Below, in pieces: positions 8,229-18,056 of a DNA stretch of 46,344 bases. This DNA is from Gemmatales bacterium. GTDB taxonomy: Bacteria; Planctomycetota; Planctomycetia; Gemmatales; HRBIN36. Each line of letters begins with the position of its first letter. Positions within the stretch are counted from its first letter, which is position 1. Location of the stretch: NCBI GenBank assembly GCA_025055835.1, contig JANWWR010000020.1:1-46344 (forward strand), written 5' to 3'. A program made the position numbers and the translations under genes. A model generated the notes under the pieces. It was not told the origin of the DNA and ran no database searches. It saw nothing but the letters and a program-made list of their open reading frames with translations.

Positions 8229-11200
8229 ATGACCGCAAGCAATCTCCGTTTGCTTTGCCACAGGGCTGTCGCCATCGCTGCCTGGATGTTGGCCGCGACC
8301 TGTTTTCTCGGAACGGCCTCGCCGACAATCGCCGCTTCAGAAACTCGTGCAAACGACGAAGCAACGCTATATCCCGTCGGACTCAGCCGAACCGATGTCA
8401 CGCCGAACTACCCGGTGCGACTGAGCGGATTCGGTTTCCGCCGCACGGAATCCGAGGGCGTCACGCAGCGTATTTGGGTCAAAGCGTTGGCCATCGGCTC
8501 GGACGACGACGGCCCCCTCGTGGTCCTTGCGGTGGACAATCTTTTCGTCCCGCTGTGGATGACAGAGGAACTGGCTCAACGATTGGCGAAAAAAGCCAGG
8601 ATCCATCGGGATCGGTTGGCCGTCACGGCGACGCATACGCACACTGCCCCGGTTCTCAAAGGCACGGTGCCGACGCTCTTCGGCATGCCGCTGCCCGCCG
8701 ATCAACAGGAACGCGTTGATCGCTATTCCGCGGAACTGCTGGACAAGATGGAACAAACTGCCCTGGCCGCCTTAGCGGATCGACGCCCGGCGAAGCTGAC
8801 CTGGGGTATCGGCAGGGTATCCTTCGCCGTCAATCGCCGCACGCAGGGCGGTCCGGTGGATCACGACCTGCCCGTGATGGTGATTCGCTCGCCGGACCAT
8901 GCCATTCGCGGCATCTGGGTCAACTACGCCTGCCATTGCGTGACCCTGTCCAACAACAAGATTTCTGGAGACTGGGCCGGTTACGCCCAAGAGGCCATCG
9001 AAGACGACCATCCGGGAGCCATCGCCCTCGTCTCCATCGGCTGCGGCGCGGACGCCAATCCGAGTTCTGGCGTAACCGGCGACAAGGTCGAGATCGCCGC
9101 TCGGCAGGGTCGGGAAATCGCCGACGAAGTCAAGCGGCTGGTGGGAGGCTTCCTTACACCCCTGTCCGGCCAACTGCGGGCCGCTCGGAAAGTTTTTGAG
9201 CTTCCGCTCGACGAGCCGCCGTCCAAGGCCGAACTCGAAGAGCGAGCCAAGCGTCAAGACCACACCGGCTACCACGCCCGTTATCAGCTTGACAAGTTGA
9301 ACCGCGGTGAGGCGCTTCCCAAGACCATTCCCTACTCGGTTCAGGTGTGGGCGTTCGGCGACAAACTCGCCTGCGTGTTTCTGCCCGGCGAAGTGGTCGT
9401 GGATTACGCCCTGCGGCTGAAAAAGGAACTCGACGGCACACGGCTCTGGATCAATGCGTACAGCAACGATTGCCCCTGCTACATCCCCTCAGAACGCATT
9501 CTCCGGGAAGGCGGCTACGAAGGCGGGGGTGCCATGATCTACTACGGTCTGCCGACTCGTCTCAAACCCGGGCTGGAACAACCGATCCTTGATGCCGTCA
9601 AGGAACTAACTGGACCGGGTTTTCTGCCGCGGTTCGACGGAAACAAAACGCAAGGCACCCGACCTCTGCCACCGCAACAGTCCGCATTGACCCTGACGAC
9701 ACCTCGCCAATTGCACGTCGAACTGGTCGCCTCAGAGCCTCTTGTGCAGAGTCCGGTCGCCATCGATTGGGGACCGGATGGACGGCTCTACGTCGCTGAG
9801 ATGCTCGATTACCCTGAGGGCCTGGACGGAGCTTATCGGCCTGGCGGTCGCATCCGCGTTCTGCATGACCTCGACGGCGACGGCCGATACGACCGAGCCG
9901 ACGTCTTCGCCGACGGTATCCCTTTCCCTACTGGCGTCCTGGCCTACCGGGACGGGGTCCTTGTCTGCGCCGCTCCAGACATCCTTTACCTGGCCGACAC
10001 CGACAATGACGGACGGGCCGAGGTGCGTTTGAAACTCTACAGCGGCTTCGGCACGGAGAACTATCAGGCCCGTGTCAACAGTCTGGAGTACGGCCTCGAC
10101 GGATGGATTTACGGATCATGCGGCATGTTTGGCGGAACGATTGCCTGCACGTCGCTGGATGGCAAGCACCGTCGTACCGTGGCCTTGGGCGACCGCGACT
10201 TTCGCATCCGGCCAGAAACCGGAGAGTTGGAACCGGCCAGCGGTCGGACGCAGCAGGGCCGGGTCCGGGACGATTGGGGCCACTGGTTCGGCTGTGATAA
10301 CAGCACCTTGCTCGTTCACTATCCGCTCGATGAGCACTATCTTCGTCGAAACCCACACGTCAAAACCCGTTCGCATCGGGTTTACGTGCCCGGCTACCAG
10401 AACTCTCACCGGCTGTTTCCGGCCATCGGTCATCAGCAGCTTTTCGCCCTCTCCGGTCCACCTCGAACGGTGACGGCTGCCTGCGGTCTGGGAATCTACC
10501 GCGACGATCTGCTCGGTCCCCAGTACCGCGGCAATGCTTTCATCTGCGAACCAGTCAACCATCTGGTTCATCGCGAGGTGATGAGTCCGCGAGGCAGCAC
10601 GTTCACCAGTCGCCGAGCGGAAGAGGAAAGCCAAAGCGAATTCCTGACCTCGACCGATCCGTGGTTCCGTCCCGTGCAAGTCCGCACCGGGCCGGACGGG
10701 GCCTTGTGGATCGTGGACATGTATCGCTTCCTCATTGAACATCCGCGCTGGATCCCTCCCGCCGACCTGGAAAAACTCGATGCCCGGGCAGGAAGCACGT
10801 TCGGCCGCATCTATCGGATTGTCCCGCGGGAAGGAAAGCCACGTCCGGTGCCGAAACTGGATCGCATGTCAGCGCCCCAGCTGGTTGAAGCGCTGGACAC
10901 GCCCAACGGCTGGCAGCGGGACATGGTTACGCATCGGCTGTTGCTGCTGCCCAAGGAATCGCTGCGATCCCTGCAACCGCCCCTGCAACGGCTGGCCATC
11001 GAGGCCCAGCGACCTGAAACCCGCCTGGCAGCTTTGTGCGTGCTCGATCAGGCCCGGCTTCTTGGAGCGGAGGTCGTTCAACGGTCCTTGACCGATGCCG
11101 ATGCCCGGGTCCGTCGGCATGCGGTTCGGCTCGCACCGCTTTACCTCCGCTCAGCCGAGGAACTGCGAACCCTTTGGAATCTGGTGGACGAGCTCGATCC

Positions 11201-13448
11201 ACACGTTCGCCTGGAACTCGCCTGTGCCTTGGGCGGCGTTTCCGAACCGAGAGCCGCGGAGGTGCTGGTCGCACTGATCCGGCCTGGTACGGACGCCATC
11301 TTCGCTGACGCCTGGCTGAGCAGCCTCAACAAGGACAACTGCGTTCCGATCCTGAGATCGCTGACGACACGCCTACGCAGCGGAGAGATGTTGCCAATGC
11401 GATCAATCCTCATCGGCACGACGGCGACGTTGTTGCGGACGCAAAGCCAGGAAGCGGTCACACCTCTTTTGGCGGAAGCGCTTCGTCCGGACAAGGAGAC
11501 AGCAGCGTTCGCCGGCTGGCAATGGGACGTGCTTGCTGGCGTTTTGGACGTAACGGCATCCCACGTGGAAAAGCAACCGTGGAAGCCAGGCGACGATCTG
11601 CACTCACTCGTGCAGAAAATGCTGAGGCACGCCCATGAGCGAGTCGCCGATCCCGCTTGTGCGGAATACGAGAAAGTCCGATTTCTCCAGTATCTCGGCC
11701 ACGATGAGGCCCACCGCGAGGAAGATTTGAAGCTGCTCGCCAGCCTGCTCAGCCCGGATCAGTCGCCGGCCGTCCAGCAGACCGCCCTGCGAGTGATGAG
11801 CCGAATTCCCGATGATCGCATCGCTGGCATCGTGCTGGCCGATTGGCCTAACCGAACGCCGGGCACCAAGGCAGCATGTTTAGACCTGCTTCTGAGTCGC
11901 CCGAAATGGGTCAAGGAGTTGATTGCCGCTCTGGTTTCAGGCAAGGTTTCGGTCAACGATCTTGATGCGACACGCCGTCAGATCCTCCTCGACCATCCCG
12001 ACGCCGAGGTGCGTTCGACGGCAGCTCGGATTTTCAGCGGACCTAGCTCGGCAGATCGTGCCAAGGTGCTTGCGGAATATCGGCCAGCAGCGGCGACTTT
12101 GGGCAATGCCGTCGAAGGCAAACGCCTGTTTGCGAAGCACTGCTCAGGCTGTCATCGTCTGGAGAATGTCGGGCACAGCGTTGGTCCTGATCTGGCTGCC
12201 GTCGCCTCGAAACCTCCCGAATACTTGCTCCAGGAAATCCTCGATCCCAATCGCAACGTGGACACACGGTACACGATCAACCGCATCCTGCTGAAGGACG
12301 GTCGCATCGTTTCCGGTTTGTTGGCCTCCGAGAATGCCGCCACGCTGACGCTTCGCGCTCAAGAAGGCCGGGAAGAGGTCGTACTCCGATCCGAAATTGA
12401 ACAGTTGCAAGGCACCGGCCGATCGCTGATGCCGGAAGGTTTCGAGAAAGAATTGTCGCCACGTGCCATGTCCGACCTGCTTGCTTACTTGGCCAGTGCG
12501 GTCCCCTCGCCGGAGGCGGTTTCGGACAGTTCCCCGAAACCACCGTCGAAGCCGCATGAGAATGTCCTCAAGGCCAAGCCGTCTGCCGCCGACAACGGCA
12601 CCGAGCCGAATCGCCAAGAACCTGGAGCTGGCAAAAAAGTCGATCCCAAATCCGTCGCTGCCCAGCTACTCGACGACTCGCTTCCCTCAGCCGTCCGACA
12701 GGGCCTCGCTGCTCGCCACGCGGATCAGGCTGCCGAGATCATCGCGGCCATGACCGCCGATCTTGGCGCAGACGCTAAGGAGGAATACCGCCGCATTCCG
12801 TGGATCTGGCGGGTCGCCGTCAATGCCGGCAGGAAGAACGAAGATGGCGTGCTGATTCGGCTCTTCGAAGTGGCACTGCCGGAGAAGAACGGCAAACTTC
12901 GTGACTGGCAGGCAGTCGTGCTCGGCGGCGGCATCGTCCACGGACTTAGCCTCGAAGGATTGTGGCCCAAGACGAGAATTGCCGAACTGCTCAAGAATCG
13001 TCCCGACCTGGCCGCCCGTTGGCAGCAGGCCCTGGACCAGGCTTCCAGCATGGCCGACGACGAAAAGGTGCCGACGGGAACCCGGTACGATGCCCTGCGG
13101 ATGATCGCGATGGAGACGTGGGAACGCCGCGGGAAGCAGTTGTTGAAGTATCTGCAAAAAGGCATCCACGAGGAAGTGCAGAGCGGAGCGGTCAGCGGAC
13201 TGGCCGACATGCAGACCCCCGAAGTCGCCGAGCCGCTTGCCCAGGCGATCAGCTATCTGCCGCCAGACAACCGCCGCCTCGCCCTCGACGCTCTCATCCG
13301 TTCAACGGATCGCGTCAAGGTCTTGCTTGATTATCTGGAGAACGGGAAGATCGAAAAAAGCTGGCTGAGCAACGAGCAGATTCGCAAGCTCAAGCGGGTA
13401 GAGGATGCGGCATTGAAACAGCGGGTCGAGCGCTTGTTCGGCTCGTGA
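8229..13448 (+). CDS. Exported fusion: ceramidase-like domain, propeller dehydrogenase, HEAT-like helices and cytochrome c domain
   Basis: A 1739-residue protein. After an N-terminal hydrophobic segment (about residues 12-36, a signal peptide) comes a neutral/alkaline ceramidase-like domain (about 45-470) with GLSRTDVTP, the H136/H138 pair in THTHTAP and ACHCVTL. From about residue 490 to 880 is a beta-propeller of the Pirellula/Verrucomicrobium dehydrogenase type (TIGR02604-like), with WGPDGRLYVAEMLDYPEG, DLDGDGRYD and TDNDGRAE. HEAT-like helices run to about 1290, followed by a TIGR02603-like heme domain with C1305-x2-C1308-H1309. A Pro-rich linker leads to a last helical region (about 1480-1739). 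I placed the start at ATG 8229; the frame upstream overlaps the divergent gene. It probably acts outside the cytoplasmic membrane in an oxidation tied to electron transfer; the substrate is unknown. Confidence 0.85.
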   Translation: MTASNLRLLCHRAVAIAAWMLAATCFLGTASPTIAASETRANDEATLYPVGLSRTDVTPNYPVRLSGFGFRRTESEGVTQRIWVKALAIGSDDDGPLVVLAVDNLFVPLWMTEELAQRLAKKARIHRDRLAVTATHTHTAPVLKGTVPTLFGMPLPADQQERVDRYSAELLDKMEQTALAALADRRPAKLTWGIGRVSFAVNRRTQGGPVDHDLPVMVIRSPDHAIRGIWVNYACHCVTLSNNKISGDWAGYAQEAIEDDHPGAIALVSIGCGADANPSSGVTGDKVEIAARQGREIADEVKRLVGGFLTPLSGQLRAARKVFELPLDEPPSKAELEERAKRQDHTGYHARYQLDKLNRGEALPKTIPYSVQVWAFGDKLACVFLPGEVVVDYALRLKKELDGTRLWINAYSNDCPCYIPSERILREGGYEGGGAMIYYGLPTRLKPGLEQPILDAVKELTGPGFLPRFDGNKTQGTRPLPPQQSALTLTTPRQLHVELVASEPLVQSPVAIDWGPDGRLYVAEMLDYPEGLDGAYRPGGRIRVLHDLDGDGRYDRADVFADGIPFPTGVLAYRDGVLVCAAPDILYLADTDNDGRAEVRLKLYSGFGTENYQARVNSLEYGLDGWIYGSCGMFGGTIACTSLDGKHRRTVALGDRDFRIRPETGELEPASGRTQQGRVRDDWGHWFGCDNSTLLVHYPLDEHYLRRNPHVKTRSHRVYVPGYQNSHRLFPAIGHQQLFALSGPPRTVTAACGLGIYRDDLLGPQYRGNAFICEPVNHLVHREVMSPRGSTFTSRRAEEESQSEFLTSTDPWFRPVQVRTGPDGALWIVDMYRFLIEHPRWIPPADLEKLDARAGSTFGRIYRIVPREGKPRPVPKLDRMSAPQLVEALDTPNGWQRDMVTHRLLLLPKESLRSLQPPLQRLAIEAQRPETRLAALCVLDQARLLGAEVVQRSLTDADARVRRHAVRLAPLYLRSAEELRTLWNLVDELDPHVRLELACALGGVSEPRAAEVLVALIRPGTDAIFADAWLSSLNKDNCVPILRSLTTRLRSGEMLPMRSILIGTTATLLRTQSQEAVTPLLAEALRPDKETAAFAGWQWDVLAGVLDVTASHVEKQPWKPGDDLHSLVQKMLRHAHERVADPACAEYEKVRFLQYLGHDEAHREEDLKLLASLLSPDQSPAVQQTALRVMSRIPDDRIAGIVLADWPNRTPGTKAACLDLLLSRPKWVKELIAALVSGKVSVNDLDATRRQILLDHPDAEVRSTAARIFSGPSSADRAKVLAEYRPAAATLGNAVEGKRLFAKHCSGCHRLENVGHSVGPDLAAVASKPPEYLLQEILDPNRNVDTRYTINRILLKDGRIVSGLLASENAATLTLRAQEGREEVVLRSEIEQLQGTGRSLMPEGFEKELSPRAMSDLLAYLASAVPSPEAVSDSSPKPPSKPHENVLKAKPSAADNGTEPNRQEPGAGKKVDPKSVAAQLLDDSLPSAVRQGLAARHADQAAEIIAAMTADLGADAKEEYRRIPWIWRVAVNAGRKNEDGVLIRLFEVALPEKNGKLRDWQAVVLGGGIVHGLSLEGLWPKTRIAELLKNRPDLAARWQQALDQASSMADDEKVPTGTRYDALRMIAMETWERRGKQLLKYLQKGIHEEVQSGAVSGLADMQTPEVAEPLAQAISYLPPDNRRLALDALIRSTDRVKVLLDYLENGKIEKSWLSNEQIRKLKRVEDAALKQRVERLFGS

Positions 13449-13454
13449 CCGGCT

Positions 13455-14360
13455 TTAAGGCGCGATCTCTTTGCCTTGCAGGACTTCGATGTGGCCGTTG
13501 CGGGCCACGGCGAATTTGAAATCCGTCCTGGCCGTGCAGGCGGCCCCGGTCTGCCCTTGCGTGTTCAGAGCGATGAAGGCGACCCGGGCCGGATGCACGC
13601 CCCGTCGCGCCGCCGTGGCGTTGACCTTGCGAACGGCCAGTTCACAGGCCTCCTGAGGCGACCGCCCGGCCCGCATCGCCTCCACGATGGTCAAGCTGCC
13701 AGCGATGCGAATTATCTCCTCGCCGACGCCGGTTCCACCCGCCGCTCCCGCCGTGTTGTCCACGTAGAGACCGTGGCCAATCAACGGCGAATCGCCGACC
13801 CGGCCCGGCAGCTTGTGAGCCAGGCCCGATGTCGTGCAGACGCCGCCAAGGTTGCCTTCCTTGTCCAGACAAAGCACCGTGACCGTGTCGTGACTCGTGT
13901 AGTCGTCGTCCGGCGGAGCCGGTTGCACACTGTCCCGGCGACCGCGGCCCGGCTTGCTCTTTTCCCACTGTTCCAGACTCTTTGGCGTCAGCAGATTTTC
14001 CAGAGGAAAGCCCTGCTGAAGGGCGAAGAGTTTCGCTCCTTCGCCAACCAGCAAAATGTGCGGCGTCTTCTCCATCACCCGCCGAGCCAAGGCAGCGACG
14101 TGACGAATGTTTTCGACCCCCGCCACGGCTCCGCAATTGAGTGTCCGCCCATCCATGACGCAGGCATCCAGTGACACGGTGCCAATGCTGTTGGGCAGGC
14201 CGGCATAGCCGACGGAGTTGACTTCGGGATCGTCCTCGACAGCCTGAGCGCCGGCCAGAGCAGCGTCCAACGCTGACGCACCTTTGCGCAGCAGGTCGTC
14301 GGCGACGGTGACTGCCGTTTTCCCGAAAACCCAAGTGGCGATGGCGACGGGTTCTGCCAT
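13455..14360 (-). CDS. Ntn-hydrolase asparaginase (glycosylasparaginase / isoaspartyl peptidase type)
   Basis: A 301-residue member of the asparaginase-2 family, which self-cleaves to expose a catalytic threonine and then hydrolyses N4-(GlcNAc)-Asn, isoaspartyl peptides or asparagine. The cleavage site is H157-D158|T159 in SHDTVTVL, followed by the family segments GNLGGVCTTSG, GRVGDSPLIGHGLYVDN and GAAGGTGVGEEI. The N-terminal VEDDPEVNSVGYAGLPN is the usual substrate-side segment of glycosylasparaginases. The protein has no signal peptide, so it is probably cytoplasmic and may repair or recycle damaged peptides. AAGGAG lies eight bases before the ATG at 14360. It is 80 bases downstream of pgk on the same strand. 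Which amide it cuts is not decidable here. Confidence 0.87.
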   Translation of the reverse strand: MAEPVAIATWVFGKTAVTVADDLLRKGASALDAALAGAQAVEDDPEVNSVGYAGLPNSIGTVSLDACVMDGRTLNCGAVAGVENIRHVAALARRVMEKTPHILLVGEGAKLFALQQGFPLENLLTPKSLEQWEKSKPGRGRRDSVQPAPPDDDYTSHDTVTVLCLDKEGNLGGVCTTSGLAHKLPGRVGDSPLIGHGLYVDNTAGAAGGTGVGEEIIRIAGSLTIVEAMRAGRSPQEACELAVRKVNATAARRGVHPARVAFIALNTQGQTGAACTARTDFKFAVARNGHIEVLQGKEIAP

Positions 14361-14440
14361 GCGGTTGGCTCCTTGATCGCGTTGGGTGCACCGGAATGCT
14401 GACGCTTTCCGCTCGCCTCGATTGCCTGAATGCCGGGAGT

Positions 14441-15646
14441 TTATGGTTTCCGCTCATCGGCGTCGTCGAGCACGCTCAGGGCCTTGAAGGGCGTGCCCTC
14501 GACATACTCCAGAAACGCTCCCCCGCCGGTGGAGACGTGCGTCATCTTGTTGTCGAGGCCGAACGCTTCCACCGCCTCGGCTGTCTCACCGCCGCCCACT
14601 ACGGTGATAGCCGAAGATCCAGCCATCGCCTCGGCAATCGCTCGGGTTCCCCGGCTGAAGGGTTCGTCCTCAAACTTGCCCATCGGCCCGTTCCAGACGA
14701 CCATTTTCGCCTGACCAATGATGTCGGCGTATTGTGCGATGGTCTTTGGTCCGATGTCCACGGCGATCCAACCGTCAGGGATTGGCCCTTCGACGATTTT
14801 GGTCGCAGCCGAGGCGTCCAGCCGATCCGCGATGAGATGATCCACCGGCAGCGTGATTTTGCCTTGCCCCAGGCTCAGCAGTTCCCTGGCAACATCGAGC
14901 TTATCCGCCTCCACCCGCGAATTGCCGATGGACTGGCCGAGCGCCTGCATGAACGTGTACGTCATCGCTCCGCCGATAAGGACTCGGTCCACGCGCTCGA
15001 GCAGTCTTTTGATGAAGCCGATCTTGTCCGAGACCTTGGCCCCGCCGAGCACCCCGACGAATGGCCGGGCCGGTGCCGTCAGCAGCCGTTCCAGGATTTC
15101 CAGCTCCTTCGCCACAAGGAAGCCGACGACTCGCGGCTTGCCGGTCATGAGCTTGGGCACGGCGTACATGGAAGCGTCCGTGCGATGGCAGGTGCCGAAG
15201 GCATCGTTGACGTACACATCGCCGATTTTGGCCAATTCTGCCGCGAACGCTTCGTCACCCTTCTGTTCTCCGGGATGAAAGCGAAGGTTTTCCAGAAGAA
15301 TCACCGAGCCAGGCGAAGCGGTTTGCACGGCAGCGGTGACTTCAGGACCGACGACCTGATCAAGCTTTTTCACAGGCTTTCCAAGGAGTTCCGAGAGCCG
15401 CTGCCCAACCCGGTCCATGCGGTAAATGGCGTCCTGCTTCGGATCGCCCTTGGGCCGACCAAGGTGGCTCATGCAGATGGCCACGGCCCCGGCGTCGAGG
15501 ACGTGGCGGATCGTCGGCAAGGCGGCTCGGATGCGGCGGTCGTTGCTGATGCTGCCGTCGTCGTTGAGCGGTACGTTGAAATCGACACGGATCAGGACCC
15601 GCTTGCCGCTCAGGTCGTTCAGATCACGGAGGGTTTTCTTGGCCAT
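14441..15646 (-). CDS. pgk: Phosphoglycerate kinase
   Basis: A 401-residue phosphoglycerate kinase, which transfers phosphate from 1,3-bisphosphoglycerate to ADP in glycolysis. The N-terminal signature RVLIRVDFNVPL, the substrate loop SHLGRPKG, the basic GTCHRTDAS segment, the hinge VVGFLVAKELEIL and the C-terminal nucleotide-binding GGGETAEAVEAFG and HVSTGGGAFLEYVEG are all present. The length is normal. A GAGG lies nine bases before the ATG at 15646. It follows gapA by 39 bases on the same strand, so the two consecutive glycolytic steps are probably co-transcribed. Confidence 0.96.
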   Translation of the reverse strand: MAKKTLRDLNDLSGKRVLIRVDFNVPLNDDGSISNDRRIRAALPTIRHVLDAGAVAICMSHLGRPKGDPKQDAIYRMDRVGQRLSELLGKPVKKLDQVVGPEVTAAVQTASPGSVILLENLRFHPGEQKGDEAFAAELAKIGDVYVNDAFGTCHRTDASMYAVPKLMTGKPRVVGFLVAKELEILERLLTAPARPFVGVLGGAKVSDKIGFIKRLLERVDRVLIGGAMTYTFMQALGQSIGNSRVEADKLDVARELLSLGQGKITLPVDHLIADRLDASAATKIVEGPIPDGWIAVDIGPKTIAQYADIIGQAKMVVWNGPMGKFEDEPFSRGTRAIAEAMAGSSAITVVGGGETAEAVEAFGLDNKMTHVSTGGGAFLEYVEGTPFKALSVLDDADERKP

Positions 15647-15685
15647 GATCCGCTTCCTCAGGTAACCATTTCCCCATGGCAGGCA

Positions 15686-16786
<1,101 letters not shown>

Positions 16787-16880
16787 CTAACGATGGCGTA
16801 GCCCAAGACGAATAGTCGCTCCCGACGGCCCGACACCACGGCTGTTCCGGCGGAGTCATGGCGGCAACTATCGCTGTTTG

Positions 16881-16886
16881 TATGAT
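16881..16886 (+). promoter_or_regulatory. Possible -10 element for mdh
   Basis: TATGAT (5 of 6) lies about 40 bases before the mdh ATG in the divergent gap-mdh region. A perfect TTGACA at 16899-16904 is downstream of it and too close to the start codon to serve as its -35. Confidence 0.3.
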
Positions 16887-16926
16887 GATCCACGCAGTTT
16901 GACAACGAAGCCAAGGACCCCACGCC

Positions 16927-17916
16927 ATGAGCAGCCCCATCCGCATTGCCGTCACTGGTGCCGCTGGTCAAGTCGCCTACGCCCTGTTGCCTCGCCTGGC
17001 CTCGGGAGAGGTCTTCGGTCCCCAACGCAAAGTTATTCTGCACCTGTTGGAAATTCCGCAGGCCATGCAGGCTTTGGAAGGCGTGGCGATGGAACTGGAA
17101 GATTGCAGCTTCCCCACCCTGGCCGGCATGGTTCTGACCGACGATCCGAACGTCGCCTTCGACGGTGTTAATTGGGCCTTGCTGGTCGGCTCCTTCCCCC
17201 GCAAAGAGGGCATGGAACGCAAGGAATTGCTGGGCATTAACGGAAAGATCTTTGTTGACCAGGGCAGAGCGTTGGCGGCCAAGGCGGCCAGTGATGTCCG
17301 CATCCTGGTTGTCGGCAACCCGTGTAACACGAACTGCCTCGTGGCCTACCACAACGGTCGGGACATTCCCGCCGAGCGCTGGACGGCCATGACTCGCCTC
17401 GATCACAACCGGGCACGCAGCGCCTTGGCCAAAAAAGCCGGCGTGCCCAACGAGGCCGTCACAAACGTTACCATCTGGGGCAACCACAGCAACACGCAAT
17501 ATCCCGACTTCACCAATGCCCGCATCCATGGCAAGCCAGCGGTGGAAGTGATCGGTGACCGAATCTGGCTGGAGCAGACGTTCGTGCCGATGGTGCAGAC
17601 CCGCGGAGCAGCCATCATCAAGGCCCGCAAACTGAGTTCCGCCATGTCTGCGGCCCACGCTGCCCTGGACCACGTCAAAAGCTGGATCGAACCCACGCCG
17701 GCGGGGGATTGGGTCAGCGCTGCTGTCGTGTCCAGGGGCGAATACGGCGTGCCGCCCGGCCTGGTGTTCAGCTATCCTGTTCGCAATCCCGGCGACGGCT
17801 CGCTGCGGGTCGTCGAGGGCCTGCAACTGGACGCCTTCGGCAAGGAGCGCTTCGCCATCACCTTGCGGGAACTCGAAGAGGAACGGGACGCAGTCCGCGA
17901 TCTGCTTCCGTCGTGA
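16927..17916 (+). CDS. mdh: Malate dehydrogenase
   Basis: A 329-residue NAD-dependent malate dehydrogenase of the cytosolic/type-2 class, which interconverts malate and oxaloacetate. The dinucleotide loop is [12 protein letters not shown], the active-site helix carries LDHNRA (D159, R162), and the catalytic His is H187 in [13 protein letters not shown]. The segments [12 protein letters not shown] and [18 protein letters not shown] match the family. The length is normal. The ATG at 16927 was chosen because the dinucleotide fold begins within ten residues of it. It is divergent from gap, so glycolysis and TCA-cycle genes share an intergenic region. Confidence 0.95.
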   Translation: MSSPIRIAVTGAAGQVAYALLPRLASGEVFGPQRKVILHLLEIPQAMQALEGVAMELEDCSFPTLAGMVLTDDPNVAFDGVNWALLVGSFPRKEGMERKELLGINGKIFVDQGRALAAKAASDVRILVVGNPCNTNCLVAYHNGRDIPAERWTAMTRLDHNRARSALAKKAGVPNEAVTNVTIWGNHSNTQYPDFTNARIHGKPAVEVIGDRIWLEQTFVPMVQTRGAAIIKARKLSSAMSAAHAALDHVKSWIEPTPAGDWVSAAVVSRGEYGVPPGLVFSYPVRNPGDGSLRVVEGLQLDAFGKERFAITLRELEEERDAVRDLLPS

Positions 17917-17947
17917 ATCGCCAATTCAAGGAATCAATTCACTGACC

Positions 17948-17965
17948 GTGTTCGGAACGCTTTTT
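17948..17965 (+). terminator. Possible weak intrinsic terminator after mdh
   Basis: A short stem (GTGTT with AACGC, one G-U pair, three-base loop) is followed directly by five T residues, about 30 bases past the mdh stop. The stem is short, so it may be a weak terminator or chance. Confidence 0.3.
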
Positions 17966-18056
17966 GCTGTGCGATCCGAGGCGGTGTCCGTACATTGACG
18001 CCGACTGCGTTTTGGTCGCAGCGTTTGTGACATTAGTGGTGCTGAGATTCGGATCC

